A DNA stretch of 64,000 bases, from positions 9,397,501-9,461,500 of the forward strand of contig CAXIWW010000817.1 of assembly GCA_964036315.1 (NCBI GenBank). The letters are read 5' to 3'. This stretch comes from Acanthosepion esculentum (lineage: Eukaryota > Mollusca > Cephalopoda > Sepiida > Sepiidae). The position numbers and the translations under genes were made by a program. The notes under the pieces were generated by a model. That model did no database searches, was not told the DNA's origin, and saw nothing but the letters and a program-made list of their open reading frames with translations. Each line of letters opens with the position of its first letter. Positions within the stretch are counted from its first letter, which is position 1. Below are positions 46,351 to 59,446 of this stretch, one piece after another.

Positions 46351-49300
46351 GTAAGGCTGTTGTCACAAAAAAGCCCGACGTATTCGGCTTGTAGCAGGCT
46401 GAGATTGATTGTAAGGCAGTTTTTAAAAAAGAGACAGGAGATGTCGTTTTGTAGGAGTCTGAGATTGCTTTTAAGGCAGTTTTCACAAAAGAGACAAGAG
46501 AAGTCGGTTCGTAGACGACTGGGCTTGCTTGTAAGTCAATACGCACAAAAAGCCAGGAGAATTCATTTTGCTGCAGCCTGAGAATGCTTGTAAGGCAGAT
46601 ACCACAAATGAGCCAGGAGAAATCGGTTCGTAGCAGCCGGGGATTGCTTGTAAGGCAATTAGCACAAAAAATCAGGAGAATTGGACTAACGGCAGCCTGA
46701 GATTGCTTGTAAAGCAGTTGTGACAAAAGAGCCAGGATATGTCGATTTGTAGCAGCCTGAGATTGCTTGTAAGGCAGTTACCACAAAAGAGCCAGGAGAA
46801 ATCGCACTTAGCCGCCTGGGATTGCTTTTAAGGCAATTGGCACAAAAAGTCAGGAGAACTGTGCTGGCGGCAGACTGAGATTGCTTGTAAGGCAGTTGTC
46901 ACAAATGAGAAGGAGATGACGATTTGTAGCAGCCTGATATTTCTTGCAATGCAATTTCACAAATGAGCCAGGCGTATTCGGCTTGTAGCGGCCTGAGATT
47001 GCTTGTAAGGCAGTTTCACAAAAGAGAGAGGAGATGTCGTCTTGTAGCACCCTGATATTACTTGTAAGGCAGTTTTCACAAAAGAGCCAAGAGAAGTCGT
47101 CTCATAGCAGCCTGACATTTCTTGTAAGGCAGTTGCCACAAAAGGGCCAGGAGAAAACGGCTCGTAGTCGCCTGGGATTGCTTGTAAGACAATTCGCACT
47201 AAAAGCCAAAGGAATTCATATTGCTGCAGCCTGAGAATGCTTGTAAGGTAGTTGTAACAAAAGAGCCAGCATATGTCGATTTGTAGCGGCCTGAGATTCT
47301 TGTAAGGCAGTTTCACAAAAGAGCCATGCGTATTCGGCTTCTAGCAGGCTGAGATTGCTTGTAAGGCAGTTTAAAAAAAAGAGACAGGAGATGTCGTTTG
47401 TAGCAGCCTGAGATTGCTTTTAAGGCAGATTTCACAAAAGAGATAAGAGAAGTCGGTTCGTAGACGCCTGGGATTGCTTGTAAGGCAAATTGCACAAAAT
47501 AGCCAGGAGAATTCGGCTTGCAGCAGCCTGAGATTGCTTGTTTTGCAGTTGTCACAAATGAGCCATGATATGTCGATTTGTAGCAGCCTGACATTGCTTG
47601 TAAGGCAGATGTCACAAAAGTGCCAGGAGAATTCGGCTTGTAGCAGCATGAGATTTATTGTAAGGCAGTTGCCACAAAAGGGCCAGGAGAAATCGGCTCG
47701 TAGCCGCCTCTGTTTGCTTGTAAGGTAGTTGCCACAAATGAGTCAGGAGAAATCGGCTCGTAGCTGCCTGGTATTTCTTGTAAGGAAATTGGCAATAAAA
47801 TCTTGGAGAATTGGGATTGCTGCAGCCTGAGATTGTTTTTCAGACAGTTGTCACAATAGAACCAGGAGAATTCGGCTTGTAGCAGCCTGAGATTGCCTGT
47901 AAGGCAGTTACCACAAAAGAGCCAGGAGAAATCGGCATGTAGCCGCCTGGGATTGCTTTTAAGGCAATTGGCACAAAACGTCAGGAGAACTGTCCTGGCT
48001 GCAGCCTGAGATTGCTTGTAAGGCAGTTTTCACAAAAGAGACAGGAGATGTCGATTTGTAGCGGCCTGAGATTGATTGCAAGGCAGTTTCACAAAAGAGC
48101 CAGGCGTATTCGGCTTGTATCAGCCTGAGATTGCTTGTACGGCAGTTTAACAACAGAGACAGGAGATGTCGTTTTGTAGCAGCTTGATATTACTTGTAAG
48201 GCAGTTGTCACAAATGAGACAGGAGATGTCGATTTGTATCGGCCTGATATTAATTGTAAGGCAGTTGCCACAAAAGACCCAGGAGAAGTCGGCTCGTAGC
48301 AGCCTGACATTGCTTGTAAGGCAGTTTTCACAAAAGAGCCAAGAGAAGACGGCTCGTAGCAGCCTGACATTGCTTGTAAGGCAGTTGTCACAAAAGCGCC
48401 AGGAAAATTCGGCTTGTAGCAGCCTGAGATTTCTTGTAAGGCAGTTGCCACAAAAGAGCCAGGAGAAATCGGCTCATAGCAGACTGGGATTGCTTGTAAT
48501 TCAATTGGCACAAAAAGTCAGGAGAATTGGACTAGCGGCAGCCTGAGATTGCTTGTAAGGCAGTTTCACAAAAGAGCCAGGCGTATTCGGCTTGTAGCAG
48601 GCTGAGATTGATTGTAAGGCAGTTTTTAAAAAAGAGACAAATGATGTCGTTTTGTAGCAATCAAAGATTGCTTTTAAGGCAGTTTTTAAAAAACGGACAA
48701 GAGAAGTTGCCTCGTAGACGCCTGGGATTGCTTGTAAGGCAATTTGCACAAAAGAGCCAGGAGAATTCGGCTTGCTGGACCATGAGATTGCTTGTAAGGC
48801 AGTTGCCACAAATGAGCCAGGAGAAATCGGCTCGTAGCTGCCTGGGATTGGTTGTAAGGCAATTGGCACAAAAAGCCAGGAGACTTGGGATTGCTGCAGC
48901 CTGAGATTGCTTGTTAGGCAGTTGTCACAATAGAACCAGGAGAAGTCGGCTTGTAGCAGCCTGAGATTGCTTGTAAGGCAGTTTTCACAAAAGAGACAGG
49001 AGATGTCGATTTGTAGCGGCCTGATATTACTTGTAAGGCAGCTTTCACAAAAGAGCCAAGAGAAGTCGGCTGGTAGCAACCTGACATTGCTTGTAAGGCA
49101 GTTGTCACAAAAGCGCAAGGCGAATTCGGCTTGTAGCAGCCTGAGATTACTTGAAAGGCAGTTTCACAAAAGAGCCAAGAGAAGTCGGCTCGTAGCAGCC
49201 TGACATTTCTTGTAAGGCAGTTGTCACAAAAGCGCAATGAGAATTCGGCTTGTGTCAGATTTCTTGTAAGGCAATTGCCATAAAAGGGCCACGAGAAATC

Positions 49301-49680
49301 GGCTCGTAGCCGCCTGTGATTGCTTGTAAGGCAATTCGCACCAAAGCCAGGATAATTCATATTACTGAAGCCTGAGATTGCTTGTAAGGCAGTTGTAAAA
49401 AAAGAGCCAGCATATGTCGATTTGTAGAGGCCTGAGATTGCTTAAAAGGTAGTTTCACAAAATAGCCAGGCGTATTCGGCTTGTAGCTGGCTGATATTGA
49501 TTGTAAGGCAGTTTTTAAAAAAGAGACAAAAGATGTCGTTTTGTAGCAGCCTGAAATTCTTTTAAGGCAATTTTCACAAAAGAGACAAGAGAAGTCGGCT
49601 CGTAGACGCCTGGGATTGCTTGTAAGGCAATTTTCACAAAAGAGTCAGGAGAATTCGGCTTGCAGCAGCCTGAGATTGCT
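46351..49680 (-). repeat. Satellite B array, reversed, right outer arm
   Basis: About 55 monomers on the minus strand. From about 48090 to 49680 it is the inverted partner of 8063 to about 9655. The paired regions keep a constant coordinate sum of about 57,740-57,750, and the boundary to A is mirrored. From 46351 to about 48090 it has no direct partner in the left half. The monomer at about 48110-48135 carries CGGCTTGTATCAGCCTGAGA, the same rare word as in the monomer at 35478, which matters for the deletion model. Confidence 0.92.
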
Positions 49681-50464
49681 GATGGGGCGGGGGTTCGTCT
49701 GCGTGGGAATTTCTGGGACTGTCTCCTGGTTGGGGGTCGTCTACGTGGGACGTTCTGGGACTGTCTCCTGGGTGCGGGGTCGTCTGCATGGGACTTTCTG
49801 GGACTGGGGGTCGTCTGCGTTGGACTTTCTGGGACTGTCTCCTGCGTGGGGGGTCGTCTGCGTGGGACTTTCTTGGACTGGGGATCGTCTGCGTGTGACT
49901 TTGTGGGACTGGGAGTCGTCTCCGTGGAACTTTCTGGGACTGTCTCCTGGGTGTGGGGTCGTCTACGTGGGACTTTATAGGACTGTGACTCGTCTGCGTG
50001 TGACTTTCTGGGACTGGGGGTCGTCTGCGTGGGTCTTTCTGGGACTGTCTCCTAGGTGGGGGGTTGTCTGCGTGGGTCTTTCTGGGACAGGGGTCCGTCT
50101 GGTGGGTCTTTCTGGGATTGTCTCCTGGGTGGGGTGTCGTCTGCGTGGGACTTTCTGGGTCTGTCTCCTGGGTGGGGGGTCGTCTTCGTGGGACTTTCTG
50201 GGATTGGGGGTCGTCTGCGTGGGACTTTCTGGGACTGTCTCCTGTCTGGGGGTCGTCTGCCTGGGACTTTCTGGGACTAGGGGTCGTCTGCGTGGGAATT
50301 TCTGGGACGGTCTCATGGATGGGGGTCGTCTGCGTTGGACTTTCTGGGACTGTGAGTCGTCACCGTGGGACTTTCTGGGACTGTCTCATGGGTTGGGGGT
50401 CGTATGCGTAGGACTTTCTGGGACTGTCTCCTGGGTGGGGAGTCGTCTGCTTGGGACTTTCTGA
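48090..50464 (-). repeat. Outer inverted repeat, right arm
   Basis: Reverse-complement partner of 7290-9655. Shared private features include the boundary word CAGATTGC-type junction (TGAGATTGCTGAT), a unit missing part of A near 49975-50000 paired with 7745-7765 (GACTGTGACTCGTCTGCG against its complement), and the short monomer TCCGTCTGGTGGGTCTTTCT at about 50094 paired with AAAGACCCACCAGACGGA at about 7632. Confidence 0.82.
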
Positions 50465-52434
50465 GACAGGGGGTCGTCTGCGTGGGTCTTTCTGGTACTG
50501 ACTCCTGGGTGGGGGTCCGTCTGCGTGGGAATTTCTGGGACTGTCTCCTGAGTGGAGGGTCTTCTGCGTGGGATTTTCTGGGATTGGGTGTCGTCTGCGT
50601 GGGACTTTCTGGGACAGGGGGTCTTCTGCGTGGGACATTCTGGGACTGGGGTTCGTCTTCGTGGGACTTTCTGGGACTGGGGGTTGTCTGCGTGGGACTT
50701 TCAGTGACTCTCTTCTGGGTGGAGGATCGTCTGCGTGGGACTTTCTGGGACTGTCTCATTGGTGGGGTCCGTCTGCGTGGGAATTTCTGGGACTGTCTCC
50801 TCAGTGGAGGGTCCTCTGCGTGGGATTTTCTGGGACTGGGTGTCGTCTGCGTGGGACTTTCTGGGACAGGGGGTCTTCTGCGTGGGACATTCTGGGACTG
50901 GGGTTCGTCTGCGTGGTACTTTCTGGGACTGGGGGTCGTCTGCGTGTTACTTTCTGGGACTGTCTCCTGGGTCGGGGGGTCGTCTGTATGGGACATTCTA
51001 GGACTCGGGGTCGTCTGCGTGGATCTTTTTTGGACTCTCTCCTAGGTGGGGGGTCTTATGCGTGGGACTTTCTGGGACTGGGCTCGTCTGCGTGGGACTT
51101 TCTGGGACTGTCTCTTGGGTGGGGGGGGTCGTCTGCGTGGGACTTTCTGGGACTGTCTATTGGGTGGGGAGTCGTCTGCGTGGGACTTTCTGGGACTAGG
51201 GGTCGTCTGAGTGGGAATTTCTGGGTTTGTCTCCTTGGTGGGGGGCGTCTGAGTGGGACTTTCTGGGACTGTGGGTCGTCTCCGTGGGACTTTCTGGGAC
51301 TGTCTCATGGGTGGGGGGTCGTCTGCGTGGGACTTTCTGGGACTCGGGGACGTCTGCGTGTTACTTTCTGGGACTGTCTCCTGGGTGGGGGGTCGTCTGT
51401 ATGGGACTTTCTAGGACTCGGGGTCGTCTGCGTGGATCTTTTTTGGACTCTCTCCTAGGTGGGGGGTCTTCTGCGTGGGACTTTCTGGGACTGTCTCCTG
51501 GGTGGGGTGTCGTCTGCCTGGGACTTTCTGAGACTGGGTGTCGTCTGCGTGGTAGTTTCTTGAACTGTCTTCTGGGTGGGGGCCGTCTGCGTGGGACTTT
51601 CTGGGACTGGGCTCGTCTGCGTGGGACTTTCTGGGACTGTCTCCTGGGTGGGGGGTAGTCTGCGTGGGACTTTCTGGGACTGTCTCCTGGGTGGTGAGTC
51701 GTCTGCTTGGGACTTTCTGAGACAGGGGGTCGTCTGCTTGGGTCTTTCTGGTACTGACTCCTGGGTGGGGGTCCGTCTGCGTGGGACTTTCTGGGACTGT
51801 CTCCTGGGTGGGGGTCGTCTGCGTGGGACTTTCTGGGACTGGACTCGTCTGCGTTGGACTTTCTGGGACCGTCTCCTCGGTGGGGAGTCGTCTGCGTGGG
51901 ACTTTCTGGGACTAGGGGTCGTCTGCGTGGGAATTTCTGGGTTTGTCTCCTTGGTGGGGGGCGTCTGCTTGGGACTTTCTGGGACTGTGGGTCGTCTCCG
52001 TGGGACTTTCTGGGACTGTCTCATGGGTGGGGCTCGTCTGCGTGGGACTTTCTGGGACTGTCTCCTGGGTGGTGGGTCGTCTGCGCGGGACTTTCTGGGA
52101 CTCGGGGTCGTCTGCGTGTTACTTTCTGGGACTGTCTCCTGGGTGGGGGGTCGTCTGTATGGGACTTTCTAGGACTCGGGGTCGTCTGCGTGGATCTTTT
52201 TTGGACTCTCTCCTGGGTGGGGGGTGGTCTGCGTGGGACTTTCTGGGACTGTCTCCTGGGTGGGGAGTCGTCTGCGTGGGATTTTCTGGGACTGTCTCCT
52301 GGGTCGTGGTCGTCTGCGTGGGACTTTCTGGGACTGAAGGTCGTCTGCGTCGGACTTTCTGGGACTGTCTCCTTGGTGGGGTGTAGTTTGCGTGGGACTT
52401 TCTGGGACTGTCTCCTGGGTGGGGGGTCGTCTGC

Positions 52435-53394
52435 GTGGGACTTTCTGGGACTGTCTCCTGGGTGGGTGTTCGTCTGCGTGGGATTTTCTGGGATTGGGGA
52501 TCGTCTGCGTGGGACTTGCTGGGACACTCTCCTGTCTGGGAGTCGTCTGCGTGGGACTTTCTGGGACTGTCTCCTGGGTGGGGGGTCGTCTGCGTGGGAT
52601 ATCTAGGACTGTCTCCTGGGTGGTGTGTCGTCTGCATGGGACTTTCTGGGACTGGGGGTTGTCTGCATGGGTCTTTCTGGTACAGTCTCCTGCGTGCGGT
52701 GTCGTCTGCGTGGGATTTTGTGGGATTGGGGGTCGTCTGGGTGGGACTTTATGGGACTGGAGGTCGTCTGCGTGGGTCATTCTGGGACTCTCTCCTGGGT
52801 GGGGGGGTCGTCTGCGTGGGACATTTTGGGACTGTTTCCTGGGTGGGGACTCGTCTGCGTGGGACTTTCTGGGACTGGGGGTCTTCTGCGTGGGTCTTTC
52901 TGGGACAGTCTCCTGGTTGCGGTGTCGTCTGCGTGGGACTTTGTGGGACTGGTGGTCTTCTGCGTGGGACTTTCTGGGACAGTCTCCTGGGTGCGGTGTC
53001 GTCTGCGTGGGACTTTCTGGGACTGGTGGTCTTCTGCGTGGGACTTTCTGGGAGTGTCTCCTGGGTGGGTGTCGTCTGTTTGGGACTTTCTGGGACTGTC
53101 TCCTGGGCGGGGGTCATCTGCGTGGGACTTTCTGGGACTGTCTCCTGGGTGGGTGTTCGTCTGCCTGGGATATCTAGGACTGTTTCCTGGGTGGGGACTC
53201 GTCTGCCTGGGACTTTCTGGGACTGGGGGTCGTCTGCGTGTCTCTTTCTGGGACAGTCTCCTGGGTGCGGTGTCGTCTGCGTGGGACTTTGTGGGACTGG
53301 TAGTCTTCTGCGTGGGACTTTCTGGGAGTGTCTCCTGGGTGGGTGTCGTCTGTTTGGGACTTTCTGGACTGTCTCCTGGGTGGGGGTCATCTGC
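52435..53394 (-). repeat. 960-bp direct duplication in reversed A, copy 1
   Basis: This block and the one at 53395-54354 share a constant 960-bp offset, for example CTCCTGCGTGCGGTGTCGTC at about 52687 and 53647. Related blocks occur again near 56.6 and 57.8 kb. Boundaries are approximate, since monomer similarity makes edges hard to place. Confidence 0.6.
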
Positions 53395-54354
53395 GTGGGA
53401 CTTTCTGGGACTGTCTCCTGGGTGGGTGTTCGTCTGCGTGGGATTTTCTGGGATTGGGGATCGTCTGCGTGGGACTTGCTGGGACACTCTCCTGTCTGGG
53501 AGTCGTCTGCTTGGGACTTTCTGGGACAGTCTCCTGGGTGGGGGGTCGTCAACCTGGGATATCTAGGACTGTCTCCTGGGTGCTGTGTCGTCTGCATGGG
53601 ACTTTCTGGGACTGGGGGTTGTCTGCATGGGTCTTTCTGGTACAGTCTCCTGCGTGCGGTGTCGTCTGCGTGGGATTTTGTGGGATTGGGGGTCGTCTGC
53701 GTGGGACTTTATGGGACTGGGGGTCGTCTGCGTGGGTCATCCTGGGACTCTCTCCTGGGTGGGGGGTCGTCTGCCTGGGATATCTAGGACTGTTTCCTGG
53801 GTGGGGACTCGTCTGCCTGGGACTTTCTGGGACTGGGGGTCGTCTGCGTGTCTCTTTCTGGGACAGTCTCCTGGGTGCGGTGTCGTCTGCGTGGGACTTT
53901 GTGGGACTGGTGGTCTTCTGCGTGGGACTTTCTGGGACTGTCTCCCGGGTGGGAGTCGTCTGTTTGGGACTTTCTGGGACTGTCTCCTGGGTGGGGGTCG
54001 TCTGCGTGGGACTTTCTGGGATTGTCTCCTGGCTGGGGGTCGTCTGCATGGGACTTCCTAGGACTGGGGGTCGTCTGTGTGGGACTAACTGGGACTGTCT
54101 CCTGGGTGGGGGGTCGTCTGCGTGGGACTTTCTGGGACTGTCTCCTGGGTGGGTGTTCCTCTGCTTGGGATTTTCTGGGACTGGGGGTCGTCTGCGTGGG
54201 ACTTGCTGTGACACTCTCCTGTCTGGGGGTCGTCTGCGTGGGACTTTCTGGGACTGTCTCCTGGGTGGGGTGTCGTCTTCATGGGACTTTCTGGGACTGG
54301 GGGTCGTCTGCATGGGTCTTTCTGGTACAATCTCCTTGGTGCGGTGTCGTCTGC
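53395..54354 (-). repeat. 960-bp direct duplication in reversed A, copy 2
   Basis: Second copy at offset 960 from 52435-53394. The copies have several base changes and short internal rearrangements, so this duplication is older than the 3,434-bp one. Confidence 0.6.
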
Positions 54355-56012
54355 GTGGGATTTTGTAGGACTGGGGGTCGTCTGCGTGGGACTTTCTGGG
54401 ACTGGGGGTTGTCTGCGTGGGACTTCCTTGGACTGTCTCCTGGGTGGGGTGTCGTCTGCGTCGGACTTTCTGGGACTGGGGGTCGTCTGCGTGGGTCTTT
54501 CTTGGACTGGGGGTCTTCTGCGTGGGACTTTCTGGGAGTGTCTCCTGGGTGGGTGTCGTCTGTTGGGGACTTTCTGGGACTGTCTCCTGGGTGGGGTTCG
54601 TCTGCCTGGGACTTTCTAGGACTGTCTCCTGACTGGGGTCGTCTGCATGGGACTTCTAGGACTGGGGGTCGTCTGCGTGTGACTTTCTGGGACTGTCTCC
54701 TGGGTCTGTGGTCGTCTGCGTGGGACTTTCTTGGACTGTCTCCTGGGTGGGGGTAGTCTGCGTGGGATTTTCTTGGACTGTCTCCTGGGTGGAAGGTTGT
54801 CTGCGTGGGATATCTGGGACAGTCTCCTGGGTGGGGGGTCGTCTGCATGGGTCTTTCTTGGACTGGGGATCGTCTGCGTGGGTCTTTCTTGGATTCTCCT
54901 GGGTGAGGGGTCTTCTGCGTGGGACATTCTGGGACTGGAGGTCGTCTGCGTGGGACTTTCTGGGACTGTCTCCTGGGTGGGGTGTCGTCTGCGTGGGACT
55001 TTCTGGGACTGTCTCCTGGGTGCGGGCTCGTCTGCGTGGGACTTTCTGGGACTGTCTCCTGGGTGGGTGTCGTCTGCGTGGGACTTTCTTGGACTGGGGG
55101 TCGTCTGCGTGTTCCTTTCTGGGACTCTCTCCTGGGTCGGGCGGTCGTCTGTATTGGACTTTCTAGGACCCGGGTTAGTCTGCGTGGATCTTTTTTGGAC
55201 TCTCTCCTAGGTGGGGGGTCTTATGCGTGGGACTTTCTGGGACTGGGCTCGTCTGCGTGGGACTTTCTGGGACTGTCTCTTGGGTGGGGGGGTCGTCTGC
55301 GTTGGACTTTCTGGGACTGTCTCCTGGGTGGGGAGTCGTCTGCGTGGGACTTTCTGGGACTAGGGGTCGTCTGCGTGGGAATTTCTGGGTTTGTCTCCTT
55401 GGTGGGTGGCGTCTGAGTGGGACTTTCTGGGACTGTGGGTCGTCTCCGTGGGACTTTCTGGGACTGTCTCATGGGTGGGGGGTCGTCTGCGTGGGACTTT
55501 CTGGGACTGGGGGACGTCTGCGTGTTACTTTCTGGGACTGTCTCCTGGGTGGGGGGTCGTCTGTATGGGACTTTCTAGGACTCGGGGTCGTCTGCGTGGA
55601 TCTTTTTTGGACTCTCTCCTAGGTGGGGGGTCTTCTGCGTGGGACTTTCTGGGACTGTCTCCTGGGTGGGGAGTCGTCTGCCTGGGACTTTCTGAGACTG
55701 GGTGTCGTCTGCGTGGTAGTTTCTTGAACTGTCTTCTGGGTGGGGGTCGTCTGCGTGGGACTTTCTGGGACTGGGCTCGTCTGCGTGGGACTTTCTGGGA
55801 CTGTCTCCTGGGTGGGGGGTAGTCTGCGTGGGACTTTCTGGGACAGTCTCCTGGGTGGTGAGTCGTCTGCTTAGGACTTTCTGAGACAGGGGGTCGTCTG
55901 CTTGGGTCTTTCTGGTACTGACTCCTGGGTGGCGGTCCGTCTGCGTGGGACTTTCTGGGACTGTCTCCTGGGTGGGGTCGTCTGCGTGGGACTTTCTGGG
56001 ACTGGGCTCGTC

Positions 56013-59000
56013 TGCGTGGGACTTTCTGGGACTGTCTCCTCGGTGGGGAGTCGTCTGCGTGGGACTTTCTGGGACTAGGGGTCGTCTGCGTGGGAATTTC
56101 TGGGTTTGTCTAATGGGTGGGGCTCGTCTGCGTGGGACTTTCTGGGACTGTATCCTGGGTGGTGGGTCGTCTGCGTAGGACTTTATGGGACTGGTGGTCG
56201 TCTGCGCGGGACATTCTGGGACTGGGGGTCGTCTGCGTGTTACTTTCTGGGACTGTCTCCTGGGTGGGGAGACGTCTGTATGGGACTTTCTAGGACTCGG
56301 GGTCGTCTGCGTGGATCTTTTTTGGACTCTCTCCTGGGTGGGGGGTGGTCTGCGTGGGACTTTCTGGGACTGTCTCCTGGGTGGGGAGTCGTCTGCGTGG
56401 GATTTTATGGGACTGTCTCCTGGGTCGTGGTCGTCTGCGTGGGACTTTCTGGGACTGAAGGTCGTCTGCGTCGGACTTTCTGGGACTGTCTCCTTGGTGG
56501 GGGGTAGTTTGCGTGGGACTTTCTGGGACTGTCTCCTGGGTGGGGGGTCGTCTGCGTGGGATATCTAGGACTGTCTCCTGGGTGGTGTGTCGTCTGCATG
56601 GGACTTTCTGGGACTGAGGGTTGTCTGCATGGGTCTTTCTGGTACAGTCTCCTGCGTGCGGTGTCGTCTGCGTGGGATTTTGTGGGATTGGGGGTCGTCT
56701 GCGTGGGACTTTCTTGGACTGGGGGTCGTCTGCGTGGGTCATTCTGGGACTCTCTCCTGGGTGGGGGGGTCGTCTGCGTGGGACATTTTGGGACTGTTTC
56801 CTGGGTGGGGACTCGTCTGCCTGGGACTTTCTGGGACTGGGGGTCTTCTGCGTGGGTCTTTCTGAGACAGTCTCCTGGGTGCGGTGTCGTCTGCGTGGGA
56901 CTTTGTGGGACTGGTGGTCTTCTGCGTGGGACTTTCTGGGACTGTCTCCTGGGTGGGGGTCGTCTGTTTGGGACTTTCTGGGACTGTCTCCTGGGTGGGG
57001 GTCGTCTGCGTGGGACTTTCTGGGAGTGTCTCCTGGCTGGGGGTCGTTTCCATGGGACTTCCTAGGACTGGGGGTCGTCTGCGTGGGACTAACTGGGACT
57101 GTCTCCTGGGTGGGGGGTCGTCTGCGTGGACTTTCTGGGACTGTCTCCTGGGTGGGTGTTCGTCTGAGTGGGATTTTCTGGGACTGGGGGTCGTCTGCGT
57201 GGGAATTGCTGGGACACTCTCCTGTCTGGGGGTCGTCTGCGTGGGACTTTCTGGGTCTGGCTCCTGGGTGTGGGGTCGTCTGCGTGGGATATCTAGGACT
57301 GTCTCCTGGGTGGGGTGTCGTCTTCATGGGACTTTCTGGGACTGGGGTCGTCTGCATGGGTCTTTCTGGTACAGTCTCCTTGGTGCGGTGTCGTCTGCGT
57401 GGGATTTTGTAGGACTGGGGGTCGTCTGCGTGGGACTTTCTGGGACTGGGGGTCGTCTGCGTGGGACTTCATGGGACTGTCTCATGGGTGGGGTGTCGTC
57501 TGCGTGGGACTTTCTGGGACTGGGGGTCGTCTGCGTGGGTCTTTCTTGGACTGGGGGTCTTCTGCGTGGGACTTTTTGGGAGTGTCTCCTGGGTGGGTGT
57601 CGTCTCTTTGGGACTTTCTGGGACTGTCTCCTGTCTGGGAGTCGTCTGCTTGGGACTTTCTGGGACTGTCTCCTGGGTGGGGGGTCGTCTGCCTGGGATA
57701 TCTAGGACTGTCTCCTGGGTGCTGTGACGTCTGCATGGGACTTTCTGGGACTGGGGGTTGTCTGCATGGGTCTTTCTGGTACAGTCTCCTGCGTGCGGTG
57801 TCGTCTGCGTGGGATTTTGTGGGATTGGGGGTCGTCTGCGTGGGACTTTATGGGACTGGGGGTCGTCTGCGTGGGTCATTCTGGGACTCTCTCCTGGGTG
57901 GGGGGTCGTCTGCGTTGGACATTTTGGGACTGTTTCCTGGGTGGGGACTCGTCTGCCTGGGACTTTCTGGGACTAGGGGTCGTCTGCGTGGCTCTTTCTG
58001 GGACAGTCTCCTGGGTGCGGTGTCGTCTGCCTGGGACTTTGTGGGACTGGTGGTCTTCTGCGTGGGACTTTCTGGGACTGTCTCCTGGGTGGGGGTCGTC
58101 TGCGTGGGACTTTCTGGGATTGTCTCCTGGCTGGGGGTCGTCTGCATGGGACTTCCTAGGACTGGGGGTCGTCTGTGTGGGACTAACTGGGACTGTCTCC
58201 TGGATGGGGGGTCGACTTCGTGGGACTTTCTGGGACTGTCTCCTGGGTGGGTGTTCCTCTGCTTGGTATTTTCTGGGACTGGGGGTCGTCTGCGTGGGAA
58301 TTGCTGGGACACTCTCCTGTCTGGGGGTCGTCTGCGTGGGACTTTCTGGGACTGGCTCCTGGGTGTGGGGTCGTCTGGGTGGGATATCTAGGACTGTCTC
58401 CTGGGTGGGGTGTCGTCTTCATGGGACTTTCTGGGACTGGGGGTCGTCTGCATGGGTCTTTCTGGTACAATCTCCTTGGTGCGGTGTCGTCTGCGTGGGA
58501 TTTTGTAGTACTGGGGGTCGTCTGCGTGGGACTTTCTGGGACTGGGTGTTTTCTGCGTGGGACTTCCTGGGACTGTCTCCTGGGTGGGCTTCGTCTGCGT
58601 GGGACTTTCTAGGACTGTCTCCTGACTGGGGTCGTCTGCATGGGACTTCCTAGGACTGGGGGTCGTCTGCGTGGGACTTTCTGGGACTGTCTCCTTGGTC
58701 TGTGGTCGTCTTCGTGGGACTTTCTTGGACTGTCTCCTGGGTGGGGGTAGTCTGCGTGGGACTTTCTTGGACTGTCTCCTGGGTGGAAGGTTGTCTGCGT
58801 GGGATATCTGGGACAGTCTCCTGGGTGGGGGGTCGTCTGCATGGGTCTTTCTGGGACTGGGGATCGTCTGCGTGGGTCTTTCTTGGATTCTCCTGGGTGA
58901 GGGGTCTTCTGCGTGGGACATTCTGGGACTGGAGGTCGTCTGCGTGGGTCTTTCTGAGACTGTCTCCTTTTTGGGGGCTCGTCTGCGTGGGACTTTCTGG

Positions 59001-59446
59001 GAATGTCTCCTGCGTGGGGGGTCGTCTGCGTGGGACTTTCAGCGACTGGGTGTCGTCTGCGTGGGACTTTCTGTGACTGTCACCTTGGTGGGGGTCGTCT
59101 GTGTGTGACTTTCTGGGACTGGGGGTCGTCTGCGTGGGACTTTCTGGGACTGTCTCCTGGGTGGGGTGTCGTCTGCGTGGGACTTTCTGGGACTGTCTCC
59201 TGGGTGGGGGGTCGTCTGCGTGGGACTTTCTGGGACTGTCTCCTGGGTGGGTGTCGTCTGCGTGGGATTTTCTGGGGCTGTCTCCTGTCTGGGGGTCGTC
59301 TGCGTGGGACTTTCTTGGACTGGGGGTCGTCATTGTGGGACTTTCTGGGACTGTCTCCTTGGTGGGGGTCGTCTGCTTGGGATATCTAGGACTGTCTCCT
59401 GGGTGGGGGGTCGTGTTCATGGGACTTTCTTGGACTGCGGGTCTTT
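56013..59446 (-). repeat. 3,434-bp tandem duplication in reversed A, copy 1
   Basis: Every marker in this segment recurs exactly 3,434 bp further on. Comparing the two copies along their length I noticed a single base difference, T at 58267 against G at 61701. The repeat is bounded by a 28-bp word starting TGCGTGGGACTTTCTGGGAC that also occurs at 59447 and 62881, so the duplication is flanked by a homologous stretch. Confidence 0.9.
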
